The translations under genes were made by a program, and so were the position numbers. Below the pieces are notes generated by a model that saw only the letters and a program-made list of their open reading frames with translations, was not told where the DNA came from and did no database searches. Of a stretch of 64,000 bases of DNA, positions 53,627 through 64,000 are shown piece after piece; position 1 is the first letter of the stretch, and each line of letters begins with the position of its first letter. Source of the DNA: Apteryx mantelli (Eukaryota; Chordata; Aves; Apterygiformes; Apterygidae); contig NC_089979.1 in NCBI RefSeq assembly GCF_036417845.1, positions 119,879,415-119,943,414 on the forward strand, written 5' to 3'.

Positions 53627-54032
53627 ATAGTCAATGGCTCAATGTCAGGCTGGAGAGGGATAACAAAATGGCCAGGGGCCCATGAGGAGAGGTTGAGGTA
53701 CTTGGGCTTGTTTAGGTGGAAGCTCAGAGGCTCAAGGGTGAAGTGGTATCAGCCAACAACTACTACTAGAGGGGGAGTTACGGAGCCAGCGGGGCCAGAC
53801 TCTTCTCAGTAGAGAGAGACACCAGAAGAAGAGGCAACAACCACAGATGGCGTCTTGGGAGGCTTAAGTTGGACACTAGGAAAAAAATTTCACCAGGAGG
53901 TTAGTTGCCCAAACAGATGGTGGAGTGTCCATCTTTGGAGGTTTTTCAAGACTCAGATAGAAATAACCTCATCCAACCTGCTCTAGTGTTGGTGATCATC
54001 CCACTTTGAGCAGGAGGTTGGACTTTCTATGA
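53627..54032 (+). mobile_element. CR1 LINE, degraded 3' copy with internal deletions
   Basis: It starts with text of the CR1 reverse-transcriptase 3' part ('gtcaatggctcaatgtcagg', 'ctggagagggataacaa'), jumps to the 3' untranslated part ('gaggagaggttgaggtactt', 'gggcttgtttaggtgg'), continues with the 'ggacactaggaaaaaaattt' and 'gaggttagttgcccaaacag' blocks, and ends 'gaggttggact' directly followed by TTCTATGA, the terminal octamer type. The usual 35-40 bp before the octamer are missing. At least two internal deletions and many mismatches indicate an older copy than the one at 45-358. Confidence 0.8.
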
Positions 54033-57000
54033 CCTATGGGCAGATTTCATGGGCAGCACCATCTACAGCTGGTTTGCCTGTTTGCTTTCAAGTCTGGCTG
54101 TTTCTGTTAAATGCTGCCATGCCACAGAAAGGAAGTATCTTCTTGCGATACCATGCAGTCCTGGGCCACCAGAGGTTTGACAGCTAACCACAGAAACCTT
54201 AATATGTACTTGTGTAGGCATTTGTAGCCTGAAAATGAAAGCACTGCTATCAAAGAAAAAGACCCCCACCACATGCAGCTTTGTACGTTTGAAGCTCTGC
54301 TGGGTTCAAGAGACAGACTAGCTGTGACTTTCTGGACGGGGTAACATGAAGCAAACTGCAGCAATCCAACACGAGGTAACAAAAGCATCTGTGGGCATTT
54401 GCCTTCCGGTGCTTATTCCCATCGCTGCATGTGGCACCACATTAACCCATAACTATAGTAACACAAGACTACACAGGTAACTTGCTATTTGCTCTCCTGA
54501 GCAGCCGACCAACCAGTCTGCTCACTCCCCGGGGAAGAGTACAATTTCTTTCCATTTTCTAAATGTTTAATAACCCTGTTAGTTACTTTGATTTTTCCTT
54601 AGGGTTTAGGAAAAAGTGGTTGGTGAATGGCTAGACTGGGCAAGCACGGAAAACCCTGGGTTTGCTGGGGGGAGATCGTGCATACCCACACTCACCCCTC
54701 CATGGGCACTCGCTGTGCTCCACGGAGATAAAGCCATGACAATGGCGACAAGTGGGAGGGGAGGGCTGCAAAAAGCAGTAGCAAGTGGGGTGCAACACCA
54801 GAGGGTGCAGCCCGCTTTCTGAAGCATGCATGTGCATTTTGAACCCATCACTCAAAAGTGGAAGGGTTTCACTCGCCTTGGAGGCTGTGACAGGCTGTGG
54901 TTTCGTTACGCCTGCAGGAGCAGGGCCCTGGCTCGGCTGGCAGTAGCAGCTCGCCTTGTCCTCCTTGTGGGAGGTATTTTAAGAGCAAGCAAAGAGAATA
55001 GCAAGCAAAGCCCCGGGGGAGAATTATCCATTGTGAATTCCATGTTTCCTGCTGCTGAATGACAGTTTCTTAATCCAGAGATGAGACGATCCGAACAAAT
55101 TTCTATCCCTTCAGGACACTCCGGAGCTACATAACTTGGATCCATGAATAGGCTGGGAGCTGGTGCTGCAGGAGAATACTCGCTAGGAAACCCTGGCGGG
55201 TGCAGAGTTGCACCAGCTGCCCTCCAGGATGGAGTTCGTGGTGTCCTGGCTCCTGCAATGACGGCTGAGCAGCACTAACTTCATGCACCACAGGGGCAGT
55301 TTTCAGCTTTGTTTGGGTCATGGACTCCAAAACTTTTCCCCAGGGTGGTGCAGAAGCCGATACTCAGTACTTCCCTTACAGGCAGCAGTGCTGCTGGCTG
55401 GGTTGCTTTTCGGGACAAATAGCTATGGGTCTCTGGATAAAATCGGCTGTTGTCAGTCAGCCCCCTCGCACCAAACAGGCTGATCCCAGCCATGCAGTCT
55501 CATGGGACACCTGCATCTGCAGGATGGGCCAAAGTCTCTGCGCCTGCAGTGTCCTGCGACACTCTGGGCCTGATCCCCTACAAGGCATGGCCCAGGTGTC
55601 TAGCGCTGACCGGGACTGGCTCCTGCCTTCGAACCTTTCTATCTAGAGAGATTTTTCCTTCGCACCTTCTCATACTGGTTTCACTGGTAGTTGGCAGGGA
55701 TGCTGTATGGCATAAGCTGTCTATAGACTACATACAGACAGGCAGACAGACAGATGAGGGAAGCTATCGCACTACCCCTGGAAAAAAGGAATGTTACTTG
55801 ATAATACTGGTATGCGAGTTTCTGTTTTCTCACTTATACATGTGTGCGACCAAGTACTTCTCATATCCTGTAGGTGGGAAGGTATTCAGTCAGTGTTTTC
55901 CTTGTTCACTGAAGATGTTTTTAATATGCAGATAAACTATTCTAACCCTGGTTCAATATTTGCGCTATTGATTTCCTTCCCCTTACCATTTATTTTCTGC
56001 AAACCTTTCTTGCTTTATTTTAGCTCGTACCTTTTCATACTGTTTGCTTTAGGTGTAGTCTGTGGATACGTGTCCACACTGCAGTCAGTACGTGTGATCC
56101 TACATGCACACTTGAAGCTAGTGCAGGGGTCAGTGGTGCTAGGGTGGATACAGCCCTGGAGTAAGTGCATCCGCCCCATTGAACCCTTTCCAAGCACACA
56201 CCATGTGCTGCAGGATGGCATAGCCCTTCTTCACATCACACGATGGGAGTCCTTCTCCCTGCGTTGAGTCACTTGATGGAGTGGAAGAAAGGTATGAGGA
56301 ACAAATTAGCAGACCAGAACTATTCACTGTGAAAAAGAGACAATGGTGGTGTGTAACAGAGGTCAATAACAGCATGAGTTGCGTGGAGAAGGTAAGTTGG
56401 GATAATTGTTCACTGACTCCTCCACTACACAGGCAAGGGACCTCAAGGGAAGCTGGCAAGCAGCAGCTTCAAAACCGAGGGAGCTATTTCTTCATACGAT
56501 GCCCTCTGTCATAGTCCAGCCCTGGAGTTCCTCCTGGCCAGACATTGCAGATGCTAGAGGTTTACATGGGTTCAAAAAAGGGACAGTGTTATGAAAGAGA
56601 AAGCTGCTGAGGGTCATGGCATACAGATGGCACCTCTGCCTGGGACAGCTGCTGAGCTGCAAACCACTGCCTGGGAGGAGAAGTGACATTACGGGCATTT
56701 TTTTGTCATTTATTACACACAATTCTAAAATAGTGCTTTGCTGAGAAGTGGAAGTATCTTATCCTGAGTCATTTAGTCTGATGTATAATGCAACCATCTC
56801 AGCACTGGAGCATAATTATTTCAGAGTTTCCAGCAAAACAGTAGCTGTACCACAGTTACAAGCTGCCGTAATACTGAAACCCCAAATTTAACTTTCACAC
56901 ATCATTGCTCCCTATATGGGGACTGATTGTGAAATTTTCTCCCTTCCATCTCAGGCAGGAAAGGGGAAAGGAGTCTTGAGAAATGACTGGAAAAGATATT

Positions 57001-60000
57001 TTAACATTATGGCCTTTTAGTTTGCTGTTAAAGCAGGTCTGTACTTATATGGCCTGGCCTAAAACCTCAATTTTCTGTGATAACCACAGGGGCTTTGCTT
57101 TCAGGGCAGGGAAAATGCTATACAGGGAAGTTTTGCCTGAGTAAGGGTTACAGGACCATGAGCTTATGTTCAGTATGCATGTAGTTTTGGTCTCTGTTTT
57201 AAGCTAAAAGGGCTTCTTTGCCTTCTCCAGGAGCAGACTCCCTGGATGGTGCTGGGTTTGGCCCAGAGCGATACGGTTTTCATTCATTCTGGATGTAAGT
57301 GCCCAGAGCTAGGCACCTAAATCCATAACCTTAGGTCTGAAATCCCTCTCTCAAGGTCCCAGGAGAAGCCAACCATGAGATTTCCGTGGTAAGCTTATTG
57401 GCATCTCTTGCTTCGCTGGTATTCGCCTGTAGGAAACTCATTGCCAGAGAGCCGGGGCTGCCATTTTGGAGCCAGTAGGGCTTTGGGCTTGGCAAGCTTG
57501 CATCCAGCCCTGCCACCCGACCGCCCATCACAAGTTGGCCCATGCAAGAGTGACAGACTCTGCCGGATGGGGATGTGTGGTGCCCCCAGGGAGCAGCTGA
57601 CAGGCCACTGCCACGGGCCATGTTTAACGAGACACAAACAGGTTAATGCGTCATTAATAACAGCAGTGAAAGCACATCACATCCGTTACACAGACAGAGA
57701 TGTGTCTTACTATTAGGAAATTCCTCATGACAGCGATAAAGGCTTAAGGAAATGGTAAGGGTGGGGGCAAAGTAGCGCCTTGAATAAGATCTGGCTTAAA
57801 AAAGATGGTCCAGAGCCTCAGCTGTTCTCAGTCTGTGTCACTTCTTTCTTTTTTTTTTTCCCCCCCACAAGACTTCTCATTATTTATAGTTCTTTAGGCC
57901 GGGATTCAGTGAGGACTCAACCTGCACTAGATTTCCGGTATGAGAGTCGTCCCATGCTGGTCGGGGGAAGGTGCCCTCTCCTGTAGCGTTGGGGAGCAGG
58001 CGGTGGCACCCCGCTGCATTAGGGGTCCCAAACGGATGCTTCACCAGAGCGTGTCTGAACGGATGACTCACTCGTCACCTGGCACGTCACAGCTGCCCTT
58101 CCTTGTTCCTCTGTGAAGCTGCATCGGCACCTGCTCCGCACGGAGCCTGGGAGGGTTTCCACAGTGTTGAAAATGAAAAAATGTGGTACTTTAGATCTGT
58201 GTTTTCAACAGTAATGGTTTATTTTGAGAGTTACTCTGACAGGACGTGGAAAAAGAAGGAAAAAAAAGACAAAACAGAAGCAACTCAAAGACTTAGACAT
58301 TTCTAAGAAATGTAGGTCCACATGTTACTCTTATAAAAGGCGGTTGCTCCATAACTAAGCATGGGGCTGGAAGAGACTAAAAACATAAAGCTAAGGAGTG
58401 GGTGGAGGGGTTGCATTTCATTTTCTTAAGTGTGATCAATACTTGTGGCTGTTCTTATTCAAGTCATCTTCAGTACACAGACGAAAAACAGAAAGGACAA
58501 CTCCCCTGTAAACAGGGGAGCAGCCACTGGGGAATTCCAATTTTGCTTGTTTGTGCTATGTCATCTCCTAGCGCTGGCTAATGAGGCGACTCTCCTTCGG
58601 CTCAAGGTGATGCAGATAGGACTAATGGATCCAGCCCCTGGTGTCTGGTTTTGCCAGCTGGGTAGTGAATTGTCGGAGTCTGCCAGGAGCTTTGCTAAAC
58701 TGATCGGTAACACAGGCTGGAGTCTGCCTGGGAAATTCCTTTCTTGCATTAATTAGAGGAGAATATTGGCTTTTTTGTGAGTACAGTTGAAGTGATTAAT
58801 TGTTGTAACTGTTCAGGAAAAAAATTCAAAAGGACTGATATCTTTAATTGCCTGGAACCTACGCGAAAAAAAAAAACAAACAAATTGCCAAACCACAGCC
58901 AGCCACTCTGTGTAGTTACATTTAATTGATTTAGCAAAGCCAGGAAGAGATTTGCATGTAGGAAGGACAGAAGTCACCTGCTGACAACATGAAAGAAGCC
59001 GAAACCATGTCCTTGAAAAAAAATCCTGCAGTTTAACTCGAAATCCCTTTTCTCAGACCTTGCCAACAACTGTCTCAGAGGGGGTTACCTTTCCTGGCAG
59101 GGCAACCTTGTGCAAGCCAGGGGAGGAAGGTCTCATGTGGGAGCATTGTGTCATACGCCAGACTTAGTGCTGTTGAGCGGAGATGCCACCAGTTCTTCAG
59201 AAAAGCAACCTGTCTTTATTGAAAGCAGCCTGCCCTGTTCACAAAAATCTCTATTTTTTTACTGTAGGACTATTGTGTCAGCACAATTTAAGCTGACTTC
59301 AACCAAGCTTGAACCCAAGCTAGTTCTAAACAAAAATTTCTTTCACCTTCTAGGGTGAAAGAAATGCAGAACAAAAACAATGCTGGAAGGTAAATTGGGG
59401 ATTTAGTGGGTTTTTTTTCAATAATGAAATATGTAGCTGCCAGCATGTTGTCTGATTTTGAGTGGTAAGTGATGCTTGCTCTATTAACAGTGTTGGCAGT
59501 TTGGGCGTTCATACAGGTGTACTGCAAGGGTGCAGATGCGTGCCAAGCCCTTGGCGCCTTGTGATGTGGTAGAGTCATGCTCTCAGGTAGGGACATCGAG
59601 CAAGCAACAACATGCACGAAGGGTGGCATCTGCTAACTCAGCACCCAGCTTGCACCTACATTTCAAGCACCAAATGGAGCATTTCAAGCACCAGTGGAGC
59701 TTTCCTAAAGCAAATACACAAATTCCTGAACTGATGGAGACAAGCTGGTGCCTTTGGAGGCTTCCATGGGGAGATCATGTTTAGGGAGAGCCTACGTTTA
59801 GATATGCGAACCCTGCAGACTGAGCCCTACCTTGTTGGCCAAAACGTGCCACGCAGCACTCAGCCTCACAGCCAGACTGGACCCCAGGCAGCTGTAATGC
59901 AGGGAGTGTTGGGAGGCTCCACAGTGGCTTTGCTTGGGGCTCGTCCCCAGCTGAGCCTCTCCTTTGCTTTTGAGCACTTGGGGACTTGGTTGCATCTCCT

Positions 60001-60750
60001 TCTGCTGCCGGCCACTGTCCTGTGCAGGCATCCACCCATGCCACCAGCTCATCCCGAGGCACCTCAGGGAGACGATGGGTGCCTGGGGCCCGGCCACCCA
60101 CCCTCTCCTGGGCTGGGACCCTCAGGACAGCTGTCAGCACACGGCAGCCAGCAAACAGCTCCCGACCCACCAGGTCCCTCACTCCTCCTGGGCACAGTCT
60201 GTCTCTCCTCTTTCCCAGCCTGCTGCAACAGCTGGGCTTTCCCTGCACCTCTGCCTGGTCCCCAGGGAAGGGGCAGCCAGCGCCAGGCTCCTCAGGCTTT
60301 CCAACCAACAGGTGCAAATATTGCATTTTACCCCCCAGCCTCAACCAATTCAGGCCCAAACCCAACGACAAAAATCTCATTGACTCAAAGAAAGTCAGAC
60401 CTGCCTCTCATTGCCCTGATGGCAGCCCTGTTTCCTTAAGAATTAAACGTTCATAGGTTGACTTTTACAGGTAGCCCTGGAATTACAGTCCCCATAATCT
60501 GGATTTTATGGCACAAGTGCATTCCTGTTATTCATCCAAGCCATGCTCTGACTGCTTTGTCAGTGAAGGGCCTGTCCATTGGTCATTATCGAATTGCACA
60601 AAGTCACCTTTCACATGAGTTGGGATTTAAGTTTCGCTATTCTTCAGGGTCTGACTATGTGCAGAGGGAGTTGTAGACATTTTTTTCATGGGAACTTCCT
60701 TTCACTAAACACCACCCCTTGGCATTGGACCTGTTGACACCTCATAGCTG
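54033..60750. other. Intergenic sequence, no confident gene
   Basis: No exon with recognisable protein similarity was found. A (CAGA)-type short repeat lies near 55735-55755. A perfect 12-bp inverted repeat with a 6-nt loop lies at 59336-59365. The longest open frame (59777-60439, 220 codons, Pro/Ser/Leu-rich) overlaps long frames in other phases and on the other strand, which points to GC-rich noncoding sequence. GC content is higher than in the KIF15 introns. Confidence 0.5.
59336..59365. repeat. Perfect 12-bp inverted repeat
   Basis: Arm ATTTCTTTCACC (59336-59347) and its exact reverse complement (59354-59365) flank the 6-nt spacer TTCTAG. No flanking repeat or element that would explain it was recognised. 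Confidence 0.9.
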
Positions 60751-60757
60751 GAGACAG

Positions 60758-60765
60758 ATAAAAAG
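60758..60765 (+). promoter_or_regulatory. TATA-like box ahead of a candidate exon
   Basis: ATAAAAAG in the context 'cagataaaaagggcagct' sits about 92-99 bp before an ATG at 60857. Transcription would be expected to start near 60785-60795, giving a leader of about 65 nt. There is no CpG island, as expected for a tissue-restricted gene. Confidence 0.35.
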
Positions 60766-60856
60766 GGCAGCTGTCTTCCTTCTTCATGCTCAGCAGCAAG
60801 TGGCAGAAGAAACCACTGGCATCGCAGACGCTTCGGGTCAAACACCAGCAAGAAAC

Positions 60857-60872
60857 ATGAGCAAACAAGCTG
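60857..60872 (+). CDS. Candidate first coding exon of the downstream gene (TGM4 position)
   Basis: ATG AGC AAA CAA GCT G is followed by the consensus donor GTGAGT (60873), phase 1, with A at -3 of the start codon. A TATA-like box lies at 60758. In human the gene after TMEM42 on the same strand is TGM4, a secreted transglutaminase whose first coding exon is also very short, so position, strand and architecture fit. The sequence MSKQA is too short for homology to be judged. I found no second exon with a transglutaminase RRGQ-type motif before the right edge, so it would have to lie outside the window. An upstream ATG at 60786 opens 24 codons and ends in the TGA overlapping this start (ATGA). 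It is a weak candidate only. Confidence 0.3.
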
Positions 60873-62196
60873 GTGAGTTTTTAATGATCAATATGACTTA
60901 AAGATAATGTGCGTTAGATTTGCAGCCTGGCAGCAAGGATTGGCGCTCCAGCAGGAGTTGCAGGCTTTCCCGTCACACCGAGTGCCGTGGATGAGACCTT
61001 GAAGAAAAGCATTTCTGTGCTACTGGGGAATAGCTCCTTCTTGGAGATGGGCTTGTTCTAGATGTGCACTTTGTGGTTTTGTTAGACTGGTAAACCAAAC
61101 TGAAAAATGCAGCCTGATTTTCATTATTTTTCATCCCGGAGAAACCTGGCTCCCTCAGTGATATAATAGAAAAGAAATTGCAGCTTTTAGAAAAATTGTT
61201 CTGTGTCAGGCTGGAAGGAATTTCTTTCTTTCAGGCTACTTAACCGCATAGGTTATTGTTCTTTAGTGATAGCTGATATCATCCAACAAATGTTTCAAAA
61301 CAAATGAGAACATGATTTCTTTGGCACTGAGCTCTGCCCGTGGTGGTCCTTCCTTCCTTCTTGCCAGAAGATCCTGCAATTACCTGGAAAGGTGCTTCAG
61401 TCGCCCCAGTGCAGCCACTGAACCGCCATGGCTAGCAGTGCCCATGGGGCCAGTCCAACCACAGGACATCCAAACCCCCCGGCGTGGCATAGCCACTCTG
61501 CTCTACATGCACAATGTGGGGCCAGTGGGATAGTGTAGGGGGAAGCTGCACAGGGGATAACTCATGGAAATAGGAGGAAAAAAAAAAAAAATCTATTTTG
61601 AAACTTCTTCTGCAAAAAGGAAAAAAAAAAATCTCTCTCGGCAATTGGTTTTTCTGTGCTTCTAGGCTGACCAAAGCAGCAAGAGCAGTCGAGGCTGTTC
61701 CTCACAGCTCGAGTTCCCCCCACCCTGAATCGGTGTGCCCTCGGCGCGCTCCGTTCTGCTAGAAACCATCAATGCCCGTGAGGAGCCCGGCTCTCCTGTG
61801 CTCCACGAGCAGGGCACCTGCAGGCTGCGCGCCACCAGTGCTGTGGGTGCTCAGCACCTTGCAGGACCGTGCCTGGGGAGGAGATGCGGCTGGCAGCATG
61901 CCGGGGTGGCCGGGCTGCGGGACAGCCACCAGCCCGCGGCGAGGGGCAAGCTGCCAGCTAGCTCCACGGCGCGAGAAACCTGCTGGTCAGATCAGAGGGA
62001 ACCAGCCCTGCTTGTGTGTGTAAATGCCTAAGAAGTGCGGCGTGACTGACGCGCAGCACTGCACAGGCATGGGGTTTTGGCACAGCGCTCTGGAAATTTA
62101 GGACATATTCCAAGATTTCTGTTCTCTTCATTTTTCACTGTGTACGTCCACAATTTCAATTATGTCCAAAAATATCATTGTAAAACAAAAATTTAA

Positions 62197-62208
62197 GGGG
62201 GGGGGGGG
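62197..62208 (+). repeat. G12 homopolymer
   Basis: Twelve G residues are followed by TGAGCTGAG, with an A/T-rich stretch before them. It is similar in length to the G/C runs in the KIF15 introns. Confidence 0.9.
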
Positions 62209-63564
62209 TGAGCTGAGTCCAGTCCCTAAGTTAGAAATGATGGATGCCTTGGTTCACCTGTCTTCGGTCACGGTGTGCGTATGCAGCGGGAGGCTGCCTC
62301 TCATTCCCACGGCCCTTCATGGGCAACCTCCTGCCACCAGAGCTGTTTTCTGGTAGCTTTACAGCCCAGCTCCGAAGCCACAGAGCCCACAAGGTTTTTG
62401 CAAGGAACAAGATTAAGCAGTGTTTATATAAGGACATCTATTAATTTGGAGACAAGCAAGCTTCCCCTTCCTCTTTCTTTAGTTGATTAAGCAATTCCAG
62501 TTGAAAATTTTGACATATCCACACGCTGTTGTGCAAATGGTCAGCTGGAGGTCGGCGTCTGGCATGGGGCATTTCAACCCCCATGAAGGCAGGCCAACAA
62601 AAACTGCTTGAAAATGGAGTTACTGAACTAAAGGTGCTGTGTAACTTCAAGTCTATTTACCACACTACTGATAACTGTCATGCAATTAATGTAAATATGG
62701 TTCAAACAGTTACTGGCACATTTCAGCCTCATCAGTATTAGCGCTGCCTCTCGTTCGTGTTCAAGTTATCACGGCTGCCTGGTACTGTGCAAATCTGTCA
62801 AGACATTTTCGGAACTAATCCCTTTCCCATTAACCATTATGCTTTTGGCTTGGCTGTTCCTAAGCTACCCTAAGCCCTTTTTAATTTCGTGACTCTCCCA
62901 TATCATTGTCTGAATCACTCATGAGCCAAGAGCCCTGTGAGGTATTGCTACTCCCTACTGCTTACGTAGTACTTATCCCTCAAGGGTAACTGGTAGATAA
63001 CAAGGAGTATAGACACAAGGCAGCTTAAACACCTCCATAGAGATGTGAGCTCGCCAACTTCTGGCGTGTGCTGGCTTTCGCTGTCACCCCTGGGCAGCCT
63101 GCACAGGACCGATGCACCCCGTGGGGAGCCTCGCCGGAGCCCAAAATTGTGCAGAGGTCAAACGGCAAAAGCAACTGTCAGCTTGCAGAGGGGCAGAGTG
63201 CTGCCCTCCAAGTTTATCGTGCCCCCAAGGCACGTGGCAGCTCTGCAGGCAGAGCTGGCTCCTTGCCCCAAACCTTCCCTTGGCTCTTGCTTTTTATGGG
63301 AAAACCAAATTCTCAGAAAAAACTTTTGCAATGGTTCACAAGTGCAGACTCCCATAGGAGGCTGATTAATGACCATTGTGACGTTATTCAGAACTAATAT
63401 TTGAGGGGAAGTATGTTGAATCAGCCTCAGTGTCCTGAAGAGTCTCATTTCCCGGTCCTTTGGCATCCCTGAGACTTTGGGGACCTCAGCAATTTGGGGG
63501 ACCTGAATTTCAGCACATTTGGTTCAATTCCACCTTGATTGCACATGCCACATTTTGAAAGGAG

Positions 63565-63627
63565 CAATTAAAGTTAAATAATTAGTTAAAGATAAATAAT
63601 TACCGTTAATTATTATTTGGTAATTAC
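63565..63627. promoter_or_regulatory. Cluster of homeodomain-type TAAT/ATTA cores
   Basis: Within about 63 bp there are at least six TAAT or ATTA cores (CAATTA at 63565, AATAATTAG at 63577, ATAATTAC at 63596, GTTAATTATTA at 63605, GTAATTAC at 63620) in an AT island inside otherwise mixed sequence. This is the composition of homeobox-bound enhancers, but AT-rich sequence gives such cores by chance as well. Confidence 0.3.
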
Positions 63628-64000
63628 TAAGGATGTGTTCAATGCTAATACAAGGCCAGTCCTTGGCCAGAGGGAAATACACGGAAATAAAATCCCAACA
63701 GTGAGGACTAATTTCTAGGCTGCCCTGGGCTAGCAGCGGGCTGCCTGGGAGCGCCATTTCCGAATGTGCCTCGGCGAGTAGCAACGTCTTCATCTGTTTG
63801 CTTGAGTGTATCACTCGCAGCCGTTGGTAAGACCAGGCTGACAGCACAGAAAAGAGGTTCCTGTCCACACACCGGCAGGAAACCAGGATTAGGGAGACAG
63901 CAGCATGGGCGTTGGGGCTAAACCTGCAAAACTGCACCAAGGCAGTTGGGCTGAATCTAGGGGCAGGAAAATCCTTCCCTAGGAGTCTCCGTGGGTAGCT

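Larger units (their letters stand above)
60873..64000. other. Sequence to the right edge; no exon recognised
   Basis: No similarity to a known protein was seen. It holds A-runs at about 61577-61590 and 61621-61631, a G12 run at 62197-62208, a CpG-rich patch around 61700-62030 and an AT-rich TAAT cluster at 63565-63627. Overlapping short frames around 63045-63400 look spurious. If the candidate exon at 60857 is real, this is its first intron. Confidence 0.45.

Noticed and set aside
59777-60439. 220-codon plus-strand frame rich in Pro, Ser and Leu
   Set aside because: Frames in other phases and on the minus strand are open over the same bases, as GC-rich noncoding DNA allows. No known motif, splice partner or conserved neighbour was found.
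61200-61235. Text 'caggctggaaggaatttc' considered as a CR1 remnant
   Set aside because: Too short and too common to assign.

Overview
The window looks like bird nuclear DNA. It carries CR1 retrotransposon relics with the avian 3' octamer and compact vertebrate-style split genes with GT-AG introns. Its gene order matches human 3p21.31 (KIAA1143, KIF15, TMEM42, then TGM4). No species can be named from the sequence alone, and a crocodilian or turtle cannot be formally excluded.

Layout. Positions 1-2773 are intron 1 of KIAA1143, which is read on the minus strand; only its first coding exon (2774-2881) is inside the window. A CpG-island promoter of about 380 bp separates it head-to-head from KIF15 on the plus strand. 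KIF15 fills 3264-40258. I could join 35 coding exons, every junction keeps frame, and together they give an intact 1402-residue kinesin-12 (human is 1388). The KIF15 poly(A) signal is at 41578. The TMEM42 start codon follows only about 240 bp later inside its own CpG island, and TMEM42 has three coding exons (138 residues) ending at 47545. From 47.6 kb to the right edge there is no confident gene. A TATA-like box and a short ATG exon with a donor at 60.76-60.87 kb sit, on the right strand, where TGM4 would be expected.

Repeats. CR1 pieces lie at 45-358, 17.55-18.54 kb, 37.66-37.72 kb (minus) and 53.63-54.03 kb. A perfect 17-bp x 11 minisatellite lies in KIF15 intron 30. A 190-bp CA/TG compound microsatellite lies at 49.7 kb. 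Several G/C homopolymers of 12-15 nt occur, some abutting A or T runs.

Functionally the left two thirds is a cell-division locus: KIF15 is a plus-end-directed spindle motor, and its promoter carries an E2F-type site next to a CHR-like element. KIAA1143 is a small conserved protein of unknown function that shares the promoter. TMEM42 is a small EamA/DMT-like membrane protein. I found no undescribed multi-gene system. The most notable unexplained items are the minisatellite, the structured block with an A24 tail in KIAA1143 intron 1, the poly-alanine first exon of TMEM42, the tight KIF15-TMEM42 junction with a T9G13 tract, and the candidate exon at 60.86 kb.
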